The position numbers and the translations under genes were made by a program. From assembly GCF_000717595.1 (NCBI RefSeq), contig NZ_JNZO01000030.1, forward strand, positions 1 through 64,000: a stretch of DNA of 64,000 bases, given 5' to 3'. The stretch is from Streptomyces flavochromogenes (GTDB taxonomy: Bacteria; Actinomycetota; Actinomycetes; Streptomycetales; Streptomycetaceae). Below the pieces are notes generated by a model that saw only the letters and a list, made by a program, of their open reading frames with translations, was not told the DNA's origin and searched no databases. Shown here in pieces: positions 27,825 through 37,638 of the stretch (within the stretch, counting starts at the first letter, position 1; each line of letters begins with the position of its first letter).

Positions 27825-28307
27825 CTAGACGCGGGCCTTGCCCGGGCCCTCGTCGTCGTCCTCCGGGAGCTTGCAGACGCGCTCCAGGAAGAGGGCGGCC
27901 GCGATGACGGCGATGCCCGCCACGACCGAGAAGGCCGCGTAGAGGGCCTGGTCGCGGCGGGCCGGGACGTCGAGGGAGCCGAGGAGGAAGACGCCCGTGC
28001 CGCCGTACATGCCGGCGACGAGGGCGGCCACCAGGGCGCTGGCCTGGCCGAAGACCACCGCGCGGGCCGCCATCAGGGGTTCGACGCCCTTGGCGCCGGG
28101 GCGGCGCTCGCGCTGGGCCTTGAGGCGGACGCGGATCGAGAGGGCGGTCGCGGTGAGGACGGCCGCGATCACGGTGAGGACGATGGGCGCGGCGATCGGC
28201 ACGCTGGGCAGGGTGCCGACCGCGTCCCAGAGCCGCGCGGCGCCCCAGGAGAGGATTCCGGCCACGAGGAACAGTCCGGCGAGCACCTTCAGCCGCAGTT
28301 GTTTCAC
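27825..28307 (-). CDS. DUF3180 integral membrane protein
   Basis: The 160-residue protein has four hydrophobic helices in two pairs: LKVLAGLFLVAGILSWGAARLW, VPIAAPIVLTVIAAVLTATALSI, VVFGQASALVAALVAGMYGG and AAFSVVAGIAVIAAALFLERVCKL, then an acidic tail. This is the DUF3180 family, nearly always found after folK in actinobacteria; no function is known. The GTG at 28307 has GAAGGA about six bases upstream. It is the last gene of the minus-strand folate operon, 63 nt after folK. Confidence 0.88.
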   Translation of the reverse strand: MKQLRLKVLAGLFLVAGILSWGAARLWDAVGTLPSVPIAAPIVLTVIAAVLTATALSIRVRLKAQRERRPGAKGVEPLMAARAVVFGQASALVAALVAGMYGGTGVFLLGSLDVPARRDQALYAAFSVVAGIAVIAAALFLERVCKLPEDDDEGPGKARV

Positions 28308-28370
28308 CGGGTGTCCTTCTCCTGGTCGTCGGTCGTGGTCCGCTGTGTGGTCTGTCACGAAGCGTAACGA

Positions 28371-28970
28371 CTACTCGGGCAGACGGAGTTCCAGATCGGT
28401 GCGTCGGGCGATGCCTTCGTCGCCGAGGGCGGTGAGGAGCGCGGCGACGGTGCCGTGGCCGGGGAGCTGGGCCTCGGGGTCCACGTCGTGCCAGGGGGCG
28501 AGGACGAAGGTGCGCTGGTGGGCGCGGGGGTGGGGGAGGGTGAGGACGGGGTCCTCGGAGATCACGTCCGCGTAGGCGACGATGTCGACGTCGATGGTGC
28601 GGGCGCCCCAGCGCTCCTCGCGGACGCGGTGGAAGGCTTCCTCGACGGCGTGGGCCCGCTCCAGGAGGGAGGAGGGCGGCAGTGTCGTCTTCACGAGCGC
28701 GACGGCGTTGAAGTACGAGGGCTGGGTGTCGGGCTCGACGCCCCAGGGCTCCGTCTCGTACACGGGGGAGACGGCCTTGACCCGGAGGCCGGGGGTGTCC
28801 GCGAGGGCGTCGACGGCCCCCTGGAGGGTCTCCAGGCGGTTGCCGAGGTTGGCGCCGAGGGCCACGACGGCCCAGCGCGGGTTGGACAGCGTCGTGTCGG
28901 CGGCGTCGACGGTGGCGACGACGGAGGCCGGTACGGGCTGGACGGTGGGGTCGCTCTGCATCGGCTTCAT
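28371..28970 (-). CDS. folK: 2-amino-4-hydroxy-6-hydroxymethyldihydropteridine pyrophosphokinase
   Basis: The 199-residue enzyme transfers pyrophosphate from ATP to hydroxymethyldihydropterin, giving the FolP substrate. HPPK signatures: VVALGANLGNRLETLQGAVDAL, VSPVYETEPWGVEPDTQPSYFNAVALVKT, EAFHRVREERWGARTIDVDIVAYADV and LPHPRAHQRTFVLAPWHDVDP. There is an N-terminal extension of about 30 residues. Its ATG overlaps the folB stop (ATGA at 28967-28970), so the two are translationally coupled. Confidence 0.95.
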   Translation of the reverse strand: MKPMQSDPTVQPVPASVVATVDAADTTLSNPRWAVVALGANLGNRLETLQGAVDALADTPGLRVKAVSPVYETEPWGVEPDTQPSYFNAVALVKTTLPPSSLLERAHAVEEAFHRVREERWGARTIDVDIVAYADVISEDPVLTLPHPRAHQRTFVLAPWHDVDPEAQLPGHGTVAALLTALGDEGIARRTDLELRLPE

Positions 28971-29326
28971 CGTCGGCTCCGGGTGATCGTGATGGTCACG
29001 TCGTCGAACGGCACGGTGATGGGCGCGTCCGGCTTGTGGACGACGACCTCCACCTCTTGTACCCCGGCGTGGCTGAGGCATTGCTGTGCGATGCGCTCGG
29101 CGAGCGTTTCGATGAGGTCGACGGGCTCGCCCTGGACGACGTCGACGACCTCTTCGGCGACGATCCCGTAGTGCACGGTCTTGGACAGGTCGTCGTCGGC
29201 GGCCGCCGGGCGGGTGTCCAGGCCGAGGACCAGGTCCACGATGAAGGTCTGGCCCTCCTCGCGCTCCTTGGGGAAGACGCCGTGGTGGCCCCGGGCCTTG
29301 AGGCCGCGCAGCGCGACACGATCCAC
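28967..29326 (-). CDS. folB: Dihydroneopterin aldolase
   Basis: The 119-residue enzyme cleaves dihydroneopterin to hydroxymethyldihydropterin and glycolaldehyde. FolB features: VALRGLKARGHHGVFPKEREEGQTFIVDLVLGLDT, TVHYGIVAEEVVDVVQGEPVDLIETLAERIA and VVVHKPDAPITVPFDDVTITITR, with the catalytic Lys in VHKPDAP. The GTG at 29326 has AGGAG with 8-nt spacing; an in-frame GTG at 29335 overlaps the Shine-Dalgarno and is unlikely. It sits between the NTF2-like gene and folK. Confidence 0.94.
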   Translation of the reverse strand: MDRVALRGLKARGHHGVFPKEREEGQTFIVDLVLGLDTRPAAADDDLSKTVHYGIVAEEVVDVVQGEPVDLIETLAERIAQQCLSHAGVQEVEVVVHKPDAPITVPFDDVTITITRSRR

Positions 29327-29470
29327 GCGAATCACTCCTGCTGTCGTAGTTCGGTGGCCACGCAGCCGGGTGCGGACGGCCGGGTGTCCAGCCTCGAATC
29401 TACCTGCGGGGACCGACAGAGCTTGCCCACGGGGGCTGTGGGCGGGTCCGGAGGGCGGGTGGCGGGGTGG

Positions 29471-29938
29471 TCACGGGGTGTCGCCGCCGGGCTCTTCGTC
29501 CGGTGTTTCCTCGGTGTCCGTGAGGACCGGGGAGGCGTGGTGGGACCAGATTCTCCAGCCGTCGGGTGTGTGGCGGAACACATTGGTGGCGACGACGAGC
29601 TGTCCGACGAGGGGGCCCAGCTCGGCACCGTCCTCGGCCGGGCCGCCGCTCAGGATGTTCTCGGTGCAGGTGACGACGGCGGTCTGGCCGGCGAGGGAGA
29701 TCTTGAGGTCGGTGAGGAAGAACTGGATGTACTCGGTGTTCGCCATGATCAGGGCGTACGAGCGGAGTACTTCGCCGCGGCCGGCGAGGACGGGCCAGCC
29801 GGGGTGGACGCAGGTGATGGGGGTGGCTCCGTCGTCGAGCCAGAGTGCGGAGACGCCGTCGAAGTCGCCGGTCTCCATCGCCTCGTAGAAGGCGGTGTTG
29901 GCGGCTTCGACGGCCGCCTCGTCGGTGCTGAGGCTCAC
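29471..29938 (-). CDS. NTF2-like (SnoaL-fold) protein embedded in the folate operon
   Basis: The 155-residue protein fits the NTF2-like/SnoaL_3 fold: AAVEAANTAFYEAMETGDFDGVSALWLDDGATPITCVHPGWPVLAGRGEVLRSYALIM, then LAGQTAVVTCTENILSG and VVATNVFRHTPDGWRIWSHHASPV. The fold hosts small-molecule enzymes as well as binding proteins. The GTG start overlaps the folP stop (GTGA at 29935-29938). In actinomycete folate clusters such a gene is regularly placed here, but no folate role is established that I know of. A polar pocket is suggested by the conserved C-V-H-P-G-W. Confidence 0.85.
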   Translation of the reverse strand: MSLSTDEAAVEAANTAFYEAMETGDFDGVSALWLDDGATPITCVHPGWPVLAGRGEVLRSYALIMANTEYIQFFLTDLKISLAGQTAVVTCTENILSGGPAEDGAELGPLVGQLVVATNVFRHTPDGWRIWSHHASPVLTDTEETPDEEPGGDTP

Positions 29939-30795
29939 GCGGCTCCCTCGACGGCCCGCGCGACCCGTACGGCGTCGGCGGTGGCCCTGACCTCGTGGAC
30001 GCGGACGGCCCACGCGCCCGCATGGGCGGCGAGGGCGGAGACGGCGGCGGTGGCGGCGTCGCGTTCGCGTGCGGGGGGCGGTGCGGCGCCTTCGCGGGTG
30101 AGGACGTGGCCGAGGAATCGCTTGCGGGAGGCGGCGACGAGGAGGGGGCGGCCGAGGGCGCGGAGCTCGGGGAGGTGGGCGACGAGGGCGAGGTCGTGGG
30201 GGGCGAGCTTGGCGAAGCCGAGGCCGGGGTCGACGACGATGCGTTCGGGGTCGAGGCCGCCGTCGACGACGGCCTCCAGGCGGGTGCGGAGTTCGCCGAC
30301 GACTTCGGTGACGACGTCGTCGTACACGGCGAGGCTGTTCATGTCCTGGCTGAATCCGCGCCAGTGCATGACGACGAAGGGGACTTCGGCGGCGGCGACG
30401 GCGGGGACCATGCCGGGGTCGGCGAGGCCGCCGCTGACGTCGTTGACGAGGAGGGCGCCGGCTTCGACCGCGCGGGCGGCGACGCGGGCGCGCATGGTGT
30501 CGACGGAGACGGTGACGCCTTCGGCGGCGAGGCCGCGGACGACGGGGACGACGCGGCGGAGTTCTTCGTCCTCGTCGACGCGGCTGGCACCGGGCCGGGT
30601 GGACTCGCCGCCGACGTCGACGAGGTCGGCGCCTTCGGCGACGAGGTCGAGGCCGTGTTTGACGGCGGCCGTGGTGTCGAACCAGCGGCCGCCGTCGGAG
30701 AAGGAGTCGGGGGTCACGTTGACCACGCCCATGACCGCGCAGCGGTCCCACTCCGGCAGGCCCCGGGCCGTACCCCGGTCGATCGTCGTCCTCAT
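29935..30795 (-). CDS. folP: Dihydropteroate synthase
   Basis: The 286-residue TIM-barrel enzyme, target of sulfonamides, condenses pABA with hydroxymethyldihydropterin pyrophosphate. The two signatures are VMGVVNVTPDSFSDGGRWFD and VDVGGESTRPGASRVDEDEELRRVVPVV; later ALLVNDVSGGLADPGM, FVVMHWRGFSQDM, IVVDPGLGFAKLAPHDLALV and ASRKRFLG follow in normal order. The D-P-G-x-G-F-x-K motif and R-K-R-F are intact. It begins the operon folP-NTF2-folB-folK-DUF3180 and lies 28 nt after the DUF2156 gene, which may share its promoter. Confidence 0.95.
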   Translation of the reverse strand: MRTTIDRGTARGLPEWDRCAVMGVVNVTPDSFSDGGRWFDTTAAVKHGLDLVAEGADLVDVGGESTRPGASRVDEDEELRRVVPVVRGLAAEGVTVSVDTMRARVAARAVEAGALLVNDVSGGLADPGMVPAVAAAEVPFVVMHWRGFSQDMNSLAVYDDVVTEVVGELRTRLEAVVDGGLDPERIVVDPGLGFAKLAPHDLALVAHLPELRALGRPLLVAASRKRFLGHVLTREGAAPPPARERDAATAAVSALAAHAGAWAVRVHEVRATADAVRVARAVEGAA

Positions 30796-30823
30796 GTGTC
30801 CAGCGTAGGGCCCAGGGGCGGCA

Positions 30824-32668
30824 TCAGGCCGCTCGGACCTCGCGCTCGGAGGGGGTGGGGACGATGTGGGCGCAGGGGCGCGGGGCCGGGGCGGGGCGCC
30901 TGCGGGTGAAGGGGCGGGGCAGTGCGAGGTTCACGAAGCCCTCGGCCTGCATGGCGGCGAAGCCGATGCGGGGGAGGTCGCGGCTGTTGCGGTAGACGAC
31001 GAAGCGGGGTTCCCAGCGGGGCTGGAACTTGGCGTTGAACTTGTACAGCGACTCGATCTGGAACCAGCGGGAGAGGAAGACGAGGAGTCCGCGCCAGACG
31101 CGCAGGACGGGTCCGGCGCCGATCTTCTCGCCGCGGGCGAGGGCCGAGCGGAACATGGCGAAGTTGAGGGACACGCGCGCGATGCCGAGGGCGGGGGAGG
31201 CCTGGAGGGCGGCGACGATGAGGAGCTCGTTCATGCCGGGGTCGGCGGAGCGGTCGCGGCGCATGAGTTCGAGGGACATGCCGTCGGGGCCCCAGGGGAC
31301 GAAGTGGATGATCGCCTTGAGGTCGCCGTAGACGGAGTCCGGGTCGTCGCCCGCGTCGGTCTTGTGGGCGGTCGCTATCACGGCGTCGCCGTCGCCGGGT
31401 GCGCCGATGCGGCCGAGGGCCATGGAGAAGCCGCGCTCGGTGTCGGTGCCGCGCCAGTCGGCGGCGGCACGGCGGACCTGTTCGAGTTCGGCGTCGTCGA
31501 GGTCACGGACGCGGCGGACCCGGGTGGTGTAGCCGTTGCGTTCGATGCGCTTGACCATCTGGCGGACGTTGCGCATCGCGCGTCCGGAGAGCGAGAAATC
31601 CGCGACGTCGACGACCGCCTCGTCGCCGAGTTCGAGGGCGTCGAGGCCGGTCTCGCGGGTCCAGACCTGTCCGCCGGTCTCGGAGCAGCCCATGACGGCG
31701 GGGGTCCACGAGTGGGCTTTGGCCTCGTCCATGAAGCGTTCGATGGCGCCGGGCCAGGCCTCGACGTCGCCGATGGGGTCGCCGCTGGCGAGCATGACGC
31801 CGGAGACGACGCGGTAGCAGACGGCGGCCTTTCCGCTGGGTGAGAAGACGACGCCCTTGTCGCGGCGGAGTGCGAAGTGGCCGAGGGAGTCGCGGCCGCC
31901 GTGCTGGTCGAGGAGGGCGCGGAGCCGGAGTTCGTCCTCGTCGGTGAGGCGGGCGGCGGGGTGCTCGGGGCGGAAGGCGAGGTAGATGGTGGTCAGGGCG
32001 GTGAGCATGCCGAGGGCGCCGAGGGAGTAGCCGACGGTCCAGTCGACGCCGTTGCTGTAGCCGACGGGGCCTTCGATGCCGAAGAGTCCGTAGAGGACGT
32101 GTTCGAGGCGGTCGGCGAGGCTGGGGTCGCCGATGACGCGGCGCGGGTGGGCGCTGACGATGACGAGGCCGAGGGCGATGGATCCGGCGCCCATGAGGAC
32201 GAAGTTGGCGAGTGCGCGCCAGCGGCTGCGGGGGTCGGGCAGGGCGGCGAACTCGCTGCGGTGGCGCAGGAGGAGTGTGAGGAGTACGAGGGAGAGGAGG
32301 GCGCCGAGGACGGAGTGGCGCCAGACGAACTGGGCGGCGGCGCCGAGGGGGAGGAGGACGACGGCGGCGCGCCAGGCGCGGCGCTTGTGTCGCTTGAGTC
32401 CGTGGGCGAGGAGCAGCAGGAGGACGCCGGCGCTGAGGGAGAGGGCGGCGGAGAGGGGGCCGAGGGTGCCGGGGAGGACCTCTGCCATGGCGTGCATGCG
32501 GCTGGCGCGGAAGCGGGGGAAGACGCCGGCGGCGATGTCGATGAGGCCGATCAGGGTGCAGGCGGTGCCGACGAGTGCGGGGACCTTCTCGGGGCGGGGG
32601 CCGCGGAGAATCCGGCGTACTCGACCCGGAACCAATCCTGATTTGTCCCCATCTACTGTGACAGACAT
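30824..32668 (-). CDS. Phosphatidylglycerol lysyltransferase domain protein (DUF2156, MprF/LysX-like)
   Basis: The 614-residue protein has about six hydrophobic helices in the first 230 residues (VPALVGTACTLIGLIDIAAGVF, LSAALSLSAGVLLLLLAHGL and others). A C-terminal GNAT-like DUF2156 region follows: LGHFALRRDKGVVFSPSGKAAVCYRVVSGVMLASGDPIGD, DVADFSLSGRAMRNVRQMVKRIERNGY and GIARVSLNFAMFRSALARGEKIGAGPVLRVWRGLLVFLSRWFQIESLYKFNAKFQPRWEPRFVVY. These are MprF-type aminoacyl-lipid synthase traits; no lysyl-tRNA synthetase domain is fused. It would modify anionic lipids, altering charge and peptide resistance. It is directly upstream of folP. Confidence 0.88.
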   Translation of the reverse strand: MSVTVDGDKSGLVPGRVRRILRGPRPEKVPALVGTACTLIGLIDIAAGVFPRFRASRMHAMAEVLPGTLGPLSAALSLSAGVLLLLLAHGLKRHKRRAWRAAVVLLPLGAAAQFVWRHSVLGALLSLVLLTLLLRHRSEFAALPDPRSRWRALANFVLMGAGSIALGLVIVSAHPRRVIGDPSLADRLEHVLYGLFGIEGPVGYSNGVDWTVGYSLGALGMLTALTTIYLAFRPEHPAARLTDEDELRLRALLDQHGGRDSLGHFALRRDKGVVFSPSGKAAVCYRVVSGVMLASGDPIGDVEAWPGAIERFMDEAKAHSWTPAVMGCSETGGQVWTRETGLDALELGDEAVVDVADFSLSGRAMRNVRQMVKRIERNGYTTRVRRVRDLDDAELEQVRRAAADWRGTDTERGFSMALGRIGAPGDGDAVIATAHKTDAGDDPDSVYGDLKAIIHFVPWGPDGMSLELMRRDRSADPGMNELLIVAALQASPALGIARVSLNFAMFRSALARGEKIGAGPVLRVWRGLLVFLSRWFQIESLYKFNAKFQPRWEPRFVVYRNSRDLPRIGFAAMQAEGFVNLALPRPFTRRRPAPAPRPCAHIVPTPSEREVRAA

Positions 32669-32834
32669 GGCTTCCCGTGCTTCCCGTGGTCCTGCGAAGG
32701 GTCCTTGACTCCGGTCGGGCCCTGCGGCGCGTTCGGCGGGCCGTCCCGGTTGGTGCGCCTTCTAGGACGGAGCCGTGCGGGGTCGGGTTCATCGGTTCAC
32801 AGGAAATTCTCAAGAAAGAAGGCTCGGTCGTCCC

Positions 32835-33947
32835 ATGGGTCTCACCAGCAACAAAGTCCTCGTGGTGGCGGTCGTGCTGGCCGTGGCGCTGTTCCTCGTC
32901 ACGGTCTGGTTCTGGCCGCGGTTCGCGCGTCGGGGCTGGCGGGCGGTGGTGGGCCGGATCGGGCTGCTGCTGGTGACGCAGGTGGCGCTGTTCGCGGCGG
33001 TGGGCCTTGCGGCGAACCGTTCCTTCCTCTTCTACGGCTCGTGGGCCGACCTGTTCGGGCAGGAGCAGGACATGGGTGTGGTCGTCGACCACGCGGCCGG
33101 TTCGAAGGACCTCAGGGTGGTCGGTACCCAGGGGCTCGACGTGCCGGGCGGCGGCCGTCCGGCGACCGCCGGCCAGATACAGAAGGTCGTCGTGGCGGGG
33201 GAGCGGTCCGGGATCGTCTCGCAGGCGTATGTCTACCTGCCGCCGGAGTACTTCCAGGCGAAGTACGCCAAGCGCACCTTTCCCGCCTCGGTGGTGCTGA
33301 CGGGGTATCCGGGCACGGCCGAGAACCTGATCAAAGGGCTGAAGTACCCGAAGACGGCCTACCTCCAGGCGAAGGAGGGCCGGATGCAGCCGATGATCCT
33401 GGTGATGCTCCGCCCGACGGTGGCGCCGCCGCGGGACACCGAGTGCGTGGACGTGCCGGGCGGCCCGAAGACGGAGACGTTCTTCGCCGAGGACGTGCCG
33501 AAGGCGGTCTCGGAGACGTACCGGGTGGGCACGAAGCCCCGCAACTGGGGCTTCATGGGGAACTCCACCGGTGGGTACTGCGCGCTGAAGATCGCCCTGC
33601 ACCATCCCGGCCGGTTCGCCGCCGGGGCGGGATTCTCCGCGTACTACCGGGCGGCGGAGGACGTGACGACCGGCGACCTCTTCCACGGGGACGACAGCCT
33701 GCGCAAGCGGGGCGACCTGTTGTGGAGCCTGGACCACCGGCCGCAGGGTTCGTCGTCGTTCCTGGTGACGACGTCGAGGAAGGGCGAGGGCAACCGGCAG
33801 GCCACGCTCGACTTCATCAAGAAGGTGAAGAGCCCGGCGAAGGTCTCGTCGATCACGCTGGAGAGCGGCGGCCACAACTTCAACACGTGGAACCGCGAGA
33901 TCCCGCCGGGGCTGGTCTGGATGAGCGGCAAGCTCAGCGCGACCTGA
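32835..33947 (+). CDS. Membrane-anchored alpha/beta-hydrolase, esterase D/mycolyltransferase-like
   Basis: The 370-residue protein has two N-terminal hydrophobic helices (about 8-25 and 38-60) and then an extracytoplasmic esterase-type domain. YVYLPPEYFQAKYAKRTFPASVVLTGYPG is the strand and oxyanion region, GFMGNSTGGYCALKIALHHPGRFAAGAGFSAYY holds the G-x-S-x-G-like nucleophile elbow with Ser/Thr in GNSTGG, and the C-terminal SGGHNFNTWNREIPPGLVWM should supply the His. This resembles the putative-esterase/antigen-85 group. Substrate unknown. The gene is divergent from the DUF2156 gene. Confidence 0.82.
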   Translation: MGLTSNKVLVVAVVLAVALFLVTVWFWPRFARRGWRAVVGRIGLLLVTQVALFAAVGLAANRSFLFYGSWADLFGQEQDMGVVVDHAAGSKDLRVVGTQGLDVPGGGRPATAGQIQKVVVAGERSGIVSQAYVYLPPEYFQAKYAKRTFPASVVLTGYPGTAENLIKGLKYPKTAYLQAKEGRMQPMILVMLRPTVAPPRDTECVDVPGGPKTETFFAEDVPKAVSETYRVGTKPRNWGFMGNSTGGYCALKIALHHPGRFAAGAGFSAYYRAAEDVTTGDLFHGDDSLRKRGDLLWSLDHRPQGSSSFLVTTSRKGEGNRQATLDFIKKVKSPAKVSSITLESGGHNFNTWNREIPPGLVWMSGKLSAT

Positions 33948-33953
33948 GCCCCC

Positions 33954-34961
<1,008 letters not shown>

Positions 34962-35104
34962 GGTTCCCCATTCTTACCCCTGGATGCCGGGGGTGTGTGA
35001 AGGGCGTGTTGCCGCATTGTGGCGGGTCTCGGGGATTGTCGGTGGCGGGGGTTAGGGTCGTCAGACATGCGTTCGGAAGATCGACGACCCGGGGGGAGGG
35101 ACGG

Positions 35105-35791
35105 ATGAGCGCGCCGAACTGTCTGGTCACCAACGACTGGATCTGCGGTGAGTATCTGCGGACCCGCTCCCAGGAGTTGACCGAGGCCACGCTCCAGCAT
35201 GTGGGAATCACGGTCGTGTCCGTGCTGATCGCGCTCGCCGTCGCGGTGCCGCTCGCGCTGCTCGTCCGGGCCCGACCCCGCTTCGCGGGCCCCGTCCTCG
35301 GACTGACCACCCTGCTCTACACGGTGCCGTCGCTCGCCATGTTCTCCCTGCTGCTGCCCCTCTTCGGGCTCTCGTCGGCGCTCGTGGTCACCGGCCTCGT
35401 GCTGTACGCGCTGACGATCCTCGTGCGGAACACCCTCGCGGGACTGGCCGCCGTGCCCGCCGAGACCAGGGAGGCCGCCCGGGGCATGGGGTACGGCTCG
35501 CTGCGCCTCCTGTGGCAGGTCGAACTGCCGCTGGCGCTTCCGGTGCTGATGGCGGGGATACGGATGGCGACGGTCTCCACGATCGCGCTGACGACGGTCG
35601 GTTCGGTCGTCGGCCGCGGCGGCCTCGGCAACCTCATCGAGGACGCGCTGCCCACCTTCTTCAAGGCGCAGATGCTCGCCGCCTCGGTGCTGTGCGTCCT
35701 GCTCGCCGTCGCCGCCGACCTGTCGCTCCTGGGACTCCAGCGGCTGCTCACGCCGTGGACCCGGATACGGACCGCGCCGGGAGGTGGGTGA
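35105..35791 (+). CDS. Osmoprotectant ABC transporter permease (OpuCB-like)
   Basis: The 228-residue permease has five to six TM helices and the BPD_transp_1 EAA loop RNTLAGLAAVPAETREAARGMGYGSLRLLWQVELPLALPVLMAGIRMATV. Note the helix ITVVSVLIALAVAVPLALLVRARP. The ATG at 35105 has GGGGGGAGG seven bases upstream. It is followed by a second permease after a single base. The pair plus the binding lipoprotein form a canonical OpuC-type set. Confidence 0.92.
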   Translation: MSAPNCLVTNDWICGEYLRTRSQELTEATLQHVGITVVSVLIALAVAVPLALLVRARPRFAGPVLGLTTLLYTVPSLAMFSLLLPLFGLSSALVVTGLVLYALTILVRNTLAGLAAVPAETREAARGMGYGSLRLLWQVELPLALPVLMAGIRMATVSTIALTTVGSVVGRGGLGNLIEDALPTFFKAQMLAASVLCVLLAVAADLSLLGLQRLLTPWTRIRTAPGGG

Positions 35792-35792
35792 G

Positions 35793-36494
35793 ATGGGCGT
35801 AGTGACGGATGCCTGGGGCTGGCTCACCACCGGCGCGCACTGGACGGGTGAGGAGGGCATCGGGCAGCGGCTCGCCGAGCACGTGTACGTGAGCGGGGCG
35901 GCGTTGCTGATCGCCGCGGCGCTCGCGCTGCCGCTGGGCCTCTGGCTCGGCCACCTCGGCCGGGGCGGGGCCCTGGCGGTGAACGTGTCGAACGTCGGGC
36001 GGGCGATCCCCGTCTTCGCGGTCCTCGCCCTGTTCATGGTGTCCCCCCTGCGGAACGCCGGATACGTGCCGACCGTCGTGGCCCTCGTGCTGTTCGCGAC
36101 ACCCCCGCTCCTCACCAACGCGTACGTGGGGATGCGGGAGGTGGACGCGGCCGCGGTACGGGCCGCGCGGGGCATGGGCATGACCGGTGGGCAGCTGTTC
36201 CGGCAGGTCGAACTCCCGCTGGCCCGGCCGGTGGTGATGACCGGAGTGCGCTCGGCCGCGGTGCAGGTGGTGGCCACGGCGACGGTCGCGGCGATGGTCG
36301 GCCAGGGCGGCCTGGGCCGGATCATCACGGCCGGCTTCGCCACCTACGACACGGCGCAGGTCGTCGCGGGCGCGGTCCTCGTGGCCCTGCTGGCTCTCCT
36401 GGTGGAGGGCGTCCTGGTGGGCGCGGACCGGCTGCTCTCTCCACGTTTCGGGCAACGACTCGATCAACGATTCGATCAACTGGGCAAACGCTGA
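35793..36494 (+). CDS. Osmoprotectant ABC transporter permease (OpuCD-like)
   Basis: The 233-residue second permease repeats the EAA pattern: TNAYVGMREVDAAAVRAARGMGMTGGQLFRQVELPLARPVVMTGVRSAAVQVVATATVAAMVGQGGLGRIITAG. The ATG at 35793 has GGGAGG eight bases upstream, inside the 3' end of the previous gene, so translation is coupled. The N-terminal ADAWGWLTTGAHWTGEEGIGQRLAEHVYVSGAALLIAAALALPLGLWLG is typical. It is followed by the binding protein gene. Confidence 0.92.
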   Translation: MGVVTDAWGWLTTGAHWTGEEGIGQRLAEHVYVSGAALLIAAALALPLGLWLGHLGRGGALAVNVSNVGRAIPVFAVLALFMVSPLRNAGYVPTVVALVLFATPPLLTNAYVGMREVDAAAVRAARGMGMTGGQLFRQVELPLARPVVMTGVRSAAVQVVATATVAAMVGQGGLGRIITAGFATYDTAQVVAGAVLVALLALLVEGVLVGADRLLSPRFGQRLDQRFDQLGKR

Positions 36495-36512
36495 CTGGGG
36501 ATGGGTGATCTC

Positions 36513-37508
36513 GTGAACAGGGTCTCGCGTATCGCGGGCGCGGTGCTGGGGACGGCGGCGCTGACCGTCGCGCTGGCCGCGTGCGGAGGTGACAGCCTGG
36601 AGGAGGGCAGGAAGAAGGGCTCGGGAAGCTCCGGGGACGCCGGGAACTCCGGCGGCGCGGAGAAGGGCTCGCTGGTCGTCGGCGCGGCGGCCTTCACCGA
36701 GGCCAAGGTGCTCGCCGAGCTGTACGCCCAGGCGCTGCGGGACGCCGGATACTCCGTATCCGTCACCACCGTGAAGAATCGCGAGCTGTACGAGCCCTCG
36801 CTGGAGAAGGGCGAGATCGACGTCGTCCCCGAATACGCGGCGACCATCGCGGAATTCCTCAACGCGAAGGTGAACGGGCCGAAGGCGCCCGAGGACAAGC
36901 CGGTCGCCTCCGGTGACGCGACGGCCACGGTCGAGGCGCTGCGGAAGCTCGCCGAACCGCGCGGCCTGAAGGTGCTCGCGGTCGGAGAGGCGGTCGATCA
37001 GAACGCCTTCGCGGTGACGAAGGAATTCGCCGAGAAGAACAAGCTGAAGACGCTTTCCGATCTCGGCGGTTCGAAGCTGAAGGTGAAGATCGCCGCCGGT
37101 GACGAATGCGCGGTGCGGCCGTTCTGCGCGCCCGGTCTGAAGAAGACGTACGGGATCGACGTGACGGGGATCGACCCCAAGGGCGTCGGCACCCCGCAGG
37201 CCAAGCAGGCGGTGAAGGACGGGGTGGACCAGCTGGTCCTGACGACCACCACGGACGCCACCGTCGACAGCTACGGCCTGGTCTTCCTCGAGGACGACAA
37301 GAAGCTGCAGAACGCCGACAACGTGCTGCCCGTGGTCAACGCCAGGGACGCCGGTTCTCCTGAGATAGCCGCCGCCCTGGACAAGATCACCAAGGTGCTG
37401 ACCACAGCGGATCTCGCCGAACTCAACCGCAAGGTCGACGCCGAGCGGGCGAAGCCCGAGGACGTCGCCAAGGAGTATCTGGAGACGAAGGGGCTGCTCA
37501 AGAAGTAG
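36513..37508 (+). CDS. Osmoprotectant ABC transporter substrate-binding lipoprotein (OpuCC-like)
   Basis: The protein of about 331 residues starts VNRVSRIAGAVLGTAALTVALAAC with lipobox ALAAC. The mature part is an OpuAC-type domain: LVVGAAAFTEAKVLAELYAQALRDAGYSVSVTT, GEIDVVPEYAATIAEFL, and a late LPVVNARDAG...ITKVLTTADLAELNRKVDAERAKPEDVAKEYLETKGLL. The GTG at 36513 has GGG seven bases before it; an ATG four codons earlier (36501) abuts GGGG with no spacing. It captures betaine-like solutes outside the membrane for the permeases just upstream. Confidence 0.9.
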   Translation: MNRVSRIAGAVLGTAALTVALAACGGDSLEEGRKKGSGSSGDAGNSGGAEKGSLVVGAAAFTEAKVLAELYAQALRDAGYSVSVTTVKNRELYEPSLEKGEIDVVPEYAATIAEFLNAKVNGPKAPEDKPVASGDATATVEALRKLAEPRGLKVLAVGEAVDQNAFAVTKEFAEKNKLKTLSDLGGSKLKVKIAAGDECAVRPFCAPGLKKTYGIDVTGIDPKGVGTPQAKQAVKDGVDQLVLTTTTDATVDSYGLVFLEDDKKLQNADNVLPVVNARDAGSPEIAAALDKITKVLTTADLAELNRKVDAERAKPEDVAKEYLETKGLLKK

Positions 37509-37638
37509 GCGTCGGGTGAGGGGCGTCGGCGCGAAACGGAACCGGAACGGTGGATATCCACTTCTGGTGACGAGAAGTGGCCAAGAGATTGCCGGGCCGA
37601 CGCCCCACACGGCGCCTACGCACGGTAAATTTCAGGCC

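Noticed and set aside
27078..32668. The opposite orientation of folE and folP-folB-folK as a rearrangement
   Set aside because: As far as I recall, convergent folE and the folP operon is the normal Streptomyces arrangement.
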